DNA of 9,693 nucleotides from Deltaproteobacteria bacterium (GTDB lineage Bacteria; Desulfobacterota_C; Deferrisomatia; Deferrisomatales; JACRMM01), in assembly GCA_016218905.1 (NCBI GenBank), contig JACRCS010000726.1:1-9693 (forward strand). The letters are read 5' to 3'. Positions 6,325 through 9,693 of this stretch are shown here, piece by piece (position 1 is the stretch's first letter; the number at the start of each line of letters is the position of its first letter). The notes beneath the pieces are model-generated. The model made no database searches, was not told the DNA's origin, and worked only from the letters and a program-made list of their open reading frames with translations. The translations under genes and the position numbers were made by a program.

Positions 6325-6379
6325 TATCCCGTGCGGTTGGTTCGTGCATCGCCACCGGCAGGGCAGCGGCTGTTCGGGC
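6324..6379. repeat. Partial second copy of the palindromic element
   Basis: From base 6324 the sequence matches the reverse complement of the right end of the 2925-3037 element. I count 22 of 25 identical in the first 25 positions, including the exact 12-mer TCCCGTGCGGTT, and 9 of the next 13. A gap of about 18 bases, which removes one arm of the hairpin, then realigns AGCGGCTGTTCGGGC with the other arm. No matching far end is visible. As in the other copy, the edge is the TAG stop codon of the upstream gene. Confidence 0.55.
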
Positions 6380-6386
6380 ATCAAGA

Positions 6387-6551
6387 TCACGACTTGCGGC
6401 TGGTCTTGAGAGCAAACACTGTATATACGCGCGACACGTCCGTCTTCTTGCATTTCGGGCATGCGATCGGCTTCTTGCCTACCTCGCTCGGCTTCATCTC
6501 GATCTCGAACTCCTGGTTGCATCCGGTGCAACGGTAAGGGTAATGCGCCAT
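6387..6551 (-). CDS. FmdB-type zinc-ribbon small protein
   Basis: This 54-residue protein begins MAHYPYRCTGCNQEFEIEM, followed by IACPKCKKTDVSRVYTVF. The two CxxC pairs (Cys8/Cys11 and Cys32/Cys35) form the rubredoxin-like zinc ribbon of the FmdB/CxxC_CxxC_SSSS family, whose members normally start M-x-x-Y-x-Y-x-C. The length is short but usual for the family. The cellular role is not established; members are annotated as putative regulators. The start at 6551 is set by AGGAGG at 6563-6558 on this strand, six bases upstream; the frame opens 11 codons earlier but without a better site. It converges on the HD-GYP gene, with only the repeat remnant between them. It is likely monocistronic. Confidence 0.85.
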   Translation of the reverse strand: MAHYPYRCTGCNQEFEIEMKPSEVGKKPIACPKCKKTDVSRVYTVFALKTSRKS

Positions 6552-6607
6552 CGCTCGCCTCCTCTCCTCGGGCTTCGGAAGCACCCCGTCTCAAAACCAT
6601 GCCCTAA

Positions 6608-6635
6608 AGACTAGACAGCGCTCCGTCACCGTCAA
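6608..6635 (-). promoter_or_regulatory. Candidate sigma-70-like promoter for the FmdB-type gene
   Basis: On the minus strand TTGACG (6635-6630) is followed after 16 bases by TAGTCT (6613-6608), 57 bases before the ATG at 6551. The layout matches the candidate promoter before mlaE. The -10 box is weak (three of six), so the call is tentative. Confidence 0.35.
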
Positions 6636-6869
6636 GATTCGGGCAAAGTATACTCATCCGGTCCGCAGGTGGCGATGCCTGGGGACAATCGGTCAATCCG
6701 CAGTAGGGCGACGCGCCGGCGGGAGGAGGCCCGCGACAATCGAAAGGAGGGCCGGACACTCTGTACCTACGCGACCGGATCCGGTTGAGGCCCCGCGGTC
6801 GAGCCGACCGGACGACGGCCGCCGGAGCGGGGTCGATCCGACTTCTCCTGCGCCGCAGGCAGGGGCATA
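6636..6869. other. Intergenic leader with palindromes and an orphan SD
   Basis: No gene is supported here. Visible items are the 8-bp palindrome AGTATACT (6647-6654), the 12-bp palindrome ACCGGATCCGGT (6774-6785) and a strong Shine-Dalgarno-like AAAGGAGG (6743-6750) with no ATG, GTG or TTG at a usable distance; only a CTG at 6761 follows. The frame of the downstream kinase is open back to 6707, but the extra translation is Arg-rich and unlike a protein domain. The stretch probably holds the kinase promoter, which I cannot place. Confidence 0.4.
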
Positions 6870-6941
6870 ATGCGGGACATCTTGCAAACGTGTTTTCACA
6901 GCTCCCATCCCGGCACAGCGCCGCACGGGCCCAGCAAATGA
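6870..6941 (+). CDS. Possible 23-codon leader ORF overlapping the kinase start
   Basis: An ATG at 6870, preceded by AGGGG (6861-6865), opens a 23-codon frame. It begins MRDILQTCFHSS and ends in AAATGA, so its stop overlaps the kinase ATG at 6938. The kinase start itself has no Shine-Dalgarno, so coupled translation from this ORF would explain its initiation. The peptide matches nothing I recognise, and chance is possible at this length. Confidence 0.3.
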   Translation: MRDILQTCFHSSHPGTAPHGPSK

Positions 6942-8806
6942 CCGACGCCGGCTCAGAGGCCTTTCGTCCACTTCCGCACTATTTTCAAACCCTTCTCCGC
7001 CACACCCGCTCCGCATGCGTTGCGATCGCTCCGGGGTTCCGGCTGCTCTGGCACAGCCCCCACCTCGAAAGCCTTTTTCCCCACTTCGTACCGGGCTACG
7101 GCAGGTGCTACGAGCTCTTCAACCGGGAGGCGCCGTGCTCTCCCTGCCCCTACGTCCATCCCGGGCGCATATCCAGCGTCTCCGACTTCGAAGAGTCGGG
7201 CCGATACGGTTCCACCGAGCGCGCCTTTCACCTGACATGCCTCCCCAGCAGGAGCGCCACGGGCGAGATCGTGGCGATGGTCGACTACATCCGCGACGTT
7301 ACGGCAGAGAAGGAGGCCCTCCGGGAACACGGAAAGCTCTCCGTCTTCCACGAGAAGATCGTCACCCACGCTCCCGTAGGGATATTTACTCTCGACCGCC
7401 ACGGGATCATCACGACGACGAACCCCGCGCACCTCAAGATAGCGGGCAACCCCCCGCCCCAGCTGGTCCTCGGCATGGACTGGCTCAACGCGCCGGCAGT
7501 GAAGGCGGCAGGCCTGGACTACTATCTCGCCAAGGGGCTCGCCGGAGAGCCCTTCGAAGTGAGCGACGTCTCCTACACCACCCAGCTCACGGGCCGACAC
7601 CTCTACATGACCGTGCGGGGCGTACCCCTCAAGGCCAGAGACAACACCGTAGAGGGACTGATCTGCATCATCGAGGACACGACCGATAAGACGCAGTACC
7701 TGAGGCAGCTCGAGCGCATCCAGGCCTATGACGAGCACATCCTGGAGAGCATCACCACCGGCATCGCGGTGCTCGACCCCGAGTACGGCCTGCGGACCGT
7801 CAACACGGGCATGGCGGCGCTGCTTCGCGCCCCGAAGGAGGAGCTCATCGGCTCCGACCTCCGCCGGCGGCTGCGATTCCTGGGTGGCGACGAGGCCGCG
7901 CTCGCGTTGGAGCGAGTCTTCCAGTCGGGGCTCGCGACGGATTTTGCGAAGCTCCACCTCTCGGGAGAGGGCGTCCACGCCTCCATCAACTACCGCGTCC
8001 TTCCCCTGCTCGACGACCGGCGGCACCAGTACGGCGCCATCCTCTTCATGGAGGACGTGACGGAACGCGAGAAAGTGGAGCGGGAGCTGGAAGCGCAGCT
8101 CCTCCAGGCGAGCAAGATGTCCGCGTTGGGGGGGATGGCGGCCGGAGTCGCCCACGAGATCAACAACCCGCTCGCGACGATCGCCGCCTGCGCGGAGGAA
8201 GTCCTGGATCTGATCGAGGAGTCCCCCGACGTTATGGCCCGAGGTTTGAATGGAACCATTCGTCCCCTGGTGCGGCTGATCCAGGAGCAGTCGTTTCGCT
8301 GCAAGCAGATCACGAACGACCTCCTCGACTTCGCCCGGCTGAAGCAGCCGACCGTGACGCTCGTGGACCTGAACCAGGTCGTGGAGAGGGTCGTCAGCCT
8401 GAGCGGGCTCGTCGACGGCTCGGCTCGGGCGCGGATCCGCGTGAGCCTGGACGAGCGGCTCCCGGCGGTCCGGGGGGATGAGTCGCAGATGGAGCAGGTC
8501 TTCGTGAACCTGCTCAACAACGCCTTTGACGCGATCGGCGAGGCCGGAAAGATCGAGATCTCGACTTCTCGCGTGGGGTCCGAGGTCCGGGTCGCCGTGC
8601 GAGACGACGGGGTCGGGATGTCCAGTGAACAGCTGGAGAAGATCTTTCATCCGTTCTTCACGACGAAGCCCCCGAACAAGGGGACGGGCCTGGGACTCTC
8701 GATCTGCTACCGGATCGTGGAGAGATTCGGTGGGACCATCGAGGTCTGCAGCGAAGAAAAGCGAGGAACCACCTTCACCCTCACCTTCCCCGCGTGTGAA
8801 GCATGA
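6938..8806 (+). CDS. Cytoplasmic three-PAS sensor histidine kinase (NtrB/AtoS type)
   Basis: The protein has 622 residues and no transmembrane segment, so it senses a cytoplasmic signal. PAS domains cover about 15-122, 137-250 and 262-378; each ends in the typical D-x-T (RDVT, EDTT, EDVT). The first holds Cys57, Cys67 and Cys70 (C-x9-C-x2-C-P), a variant seen in many PAS proteins and possibly redox or metal related. The kinase core follows: His406 in AGVAHEINNPL, N-box NLLNN (524-528), G1 DDGVGM (556-561), F-box FHPFFTTK, and G2 GTGLGLSI (582-589). All key residues are present. It should autophosphorylate on His406 and pass phosphate to the regulator encoded next, which overlaps it by ATGA. 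Start: ATG 6938 fits the domain edge. GTG 6890 and TTG 6785 are in frame but give an Arg-rich, non-domain extension. Confidence 0.9.
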   Translation: MTDAGSEAFRPLPHYFQTLLRHTRSACVAIAPGFRLLWHSPHLESLFPHFVPGYGRCYELFNREAPCSPCPYVHPGRISSVSDFEESGRYGSTERAFHLTCLPSRSATGEIVAMVDYIRDVTAEKEALREHGKLSVFHEKIVTHAPVGIFTLDRHGIITTTNPAHLKIAGNPPPQLVLGMDWLNAPAVKAAGLDYYLAKGLAGEPFEVSDVSYTTQLTGRHLYMTVRGVPLKARDNTVEGLICIIEDTTDKTQYLRQLERIQAYDEHILESITTGIAVLDPEYGLRTVNTGMAALLRAPKEELIGSDLRRRLRFLGGDEAALALERVFQSGLATDFAKLHLSGEGVHASINYRVLPLLDDRRHQYGAILFMEDVTEREKVERELEAQLLQASKMSALGGMAAGVAHEINNPLATIAACAEEVLDLIEESPDVMARGLNGTIRPLVRLIQEQSFRCKQITNDLLDFARLKQPTVTLVDLNQVVERVVSLSGLVDGSARARIRVSLDERLPAVRGDESQMEQVFVNLLNNAFDAIGEAGKIEISTSRVGSEVRVAVRDDGVGMSSEQLEKIFHPFFTTKPPNKGTGLGLSICYRIVERFGGTIEVCSEEKRGTTFTLTFPACEA

Positions 8807-9693
8807 GCAGCCCTGAGAAGCCGAGAGTCTTGATCGTGGACGACGAGGTTCCGCTCCGCACGGTGTACGAGCAGCGTCTCGCCCGAAAGGGGTATCCGGT
8901 GCGGGGAGTCTCGAGCGCAGAGGAGGCCGTGAAGGTCCTCCAGGCGGAGGCCTTCGATGTCGCGCTCGTCGACATCAGAATGCAGGGCATGGACGGGCTC
9001 TCTTTCCTGGAGACGGTGAAGAAGTGGGAGGCCTCGCCCGAGGTCATCATGATCACCGGCCACGGGAGCATCGACTCCGCGATCAAAGCCATGAAGCTCG
9101 GCGCCTATCACTACCTGACGAAGCCCTGCAAGCTCCCCGAACTGGAGGCGACGATCGACAAGGCCGCCGAGAAGGCGTGCATCGTCCAGGAGAACGTCCT
9201 CCTGAAGGAGGAGCTCACCCGGAAGGACGTCCATGGGGAGATCATCTATCGGAGCGGGGTCATGAAACGCCTGATGGACGACGTCGCCAAGGTCGCGCGG
9301 ACCGACTCGCCGGTGATCATCGAGGGGGAGAGCGGCGTCGGAAAGGAGCTGATCGCTTTCGCGATCCATCGGCTGAGCGCGAGGAAGGACCGCTCTTGCA
9401 TCGCCATCAACTGCTCCAACCTCCAGGAGAACCTCCTGGAGAGCGAGCTCTTCGGCCACGAGGAGGGGGCCTTCTCGGGCGCGGTGCACCAGAAGCGCGG
9501 CCTGATCGAGCTCGCCCACCAGGGCACGCTCTTCGTAGACGAGGTGGGAGAGATGAAGCTCGGCGCGCAGGCGAAGCTCCTGCGGGCCCTGGAGAACGGA
9601 ACGTTTCGGCGGCTCGGCGGCAATCGGGAGCTCCGGGTCGACGCGCGGATCGTCGCCGCCACCAACCGAAACCTCCAGGAGGAGGTCGCCGAC
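8803..9693 (+). CDS. NtrC-family sigma-54 activator response regulator, 5' part
   Basis: The frame is open to the window end, so the sigma-54 domain's second half and any DNA-binding HTH domain lie outside. The 297 visible residues have a receiver domain (D13-D14, phosphoacceptor D57 in VDIRMQGMDG, T85, K107). A linker helix leads to an AAA+ core: Walker A GESGVGKE (175-182), Walker B-like GTLFVDEVGEM and the sensor-I region ATNRN. The sigma-54 contact loop reads GAFSGA (222-227), not the usual GAFTGA. The receiver has RMQGMDG where most have RMPGMDG. With the overlapping kinase gene it forms a two-component pair expected to activate sigma-54 promoters; the targets are not in the window. The ATG overlaps the kinase stop, so the two genes are translationally coupled. 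Confidence 0.92.
   Translation, partial: MSSPEKPRVLIVDDEVPLRTVYEQRLARKGYPVRGVSSAEEAVKVLQAEAFDVALVDIRMQGMDGLSFLETVKKWEASPEVIMITGHGSIDSAIKAMKLGAYHYLTKPCKLPELEATIDKAAEKACIVQENVLLKEELTRKDVHGEIIYRSGVMKRLMDDVAKVARTDSPVIIEGESGVGKELIAFAIHRLSARKDRSCIAINCSNLQENLLESELFGHEEGAFSGAVHQKRGLIELAHQGTLFVDEVGEMKLGAQAKLLRALENGTFRRLGGNRELRVDARIVAATNRNLQEEVAD

Noticed and set aside
6871..6886. Sigma-54 promoter before the kinase
   Set aside because: TTGCA is present at the -12 position, but the -24 element reads TGCGG instead of TGGCA at the required spacing.
6953..8650. Long minus-strand open frame of 565 codons opposite the kinase gene
   Set aside because: It is a shadow of GC-rich codon use. The translation is low in complexity (Asp/Arg/Leu/Val-rich) with no domain, and the plus strand encodes a complete kinase. 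The same holds for minus frames at 342-1409, 1225-2283, 4897-6099 and 8707-9519.

Overview
The window is GC-rich (roughly two thirds G+C) and comes from a Gram-negative bacterium with an outer membrane. It encodes a full Mla/VacJ phospholipid transport set, a periplasmic MlaC, an HD-GYP response regulator and a cytoplasmic PAS histidine kinase paired with an NtrC-type sigma-54 activator. That mix suits a deltaproteobacterial-type lineage (Desulfobacterota/Myxococcota-like) or a related deep phylum. The taxon is an inference from gene style, not from a marker gene.

Layout. (1) 1-324: the 3' end of a hemerythrin-like (HHE) protein. (2) 450-4547: one compact operon, mlaE-mlaF-mlaD-mlaC-mlaA, with stop/start overlaps or Shine-Dalgarno-on-stop junctions. 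The exception is the mlaD-mlaC gap, which holds a ~113-bp palindromic, MITE-like element. MlaF carries a C-terminal degenerate GGDEF domain that has lost the active-site motif but keeps an RxxD I-site in the right register. No mlaB is present. (3) 4548-4779: an AT-richer non-coding stretch with two short palindromes around a TTGACA box. (4) 4780-4878: a truncated CheY-like receiver of only 32 codons, followed in the same frame, after TGA and one codon, by a REC-coiled coil-HD-GYP gene (4882-6324). (5) 6324-6379: a second, decayed copy of the palindromic element, again starting at a gene's TAG stop. (6) 6387-6551, minus strand: a small FmdB-type zinc-ribbon protein. (7) 6552-6937: intergenic, with promoter-like sequence for the minus-strand gene and a possible 23-codon leader ORF. 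(8) 6938-8806 and 8803-9693 (cut by the window end): a three-PAS histidine kinase and its NtrC-family response regulator, overlapping by ATGA.

How they fit together. MlaA (outer membrane), MlaC (periplasmic shuttle) and MlaFED (inner-membrane ABC complex) should move phospholipids between the membranes. The MlaF fusion suggests that the ATPase senses a nucleotide signal, plausibly cyclic di-GMP. The next gene cluster encodes a predicted cyclic di-GMP phosphodiesterase. The main candidate novelty is therefore a cyclic di-GMP-gated Mla transporter. The second is a small repeat family that inserts at TAG stop codons.
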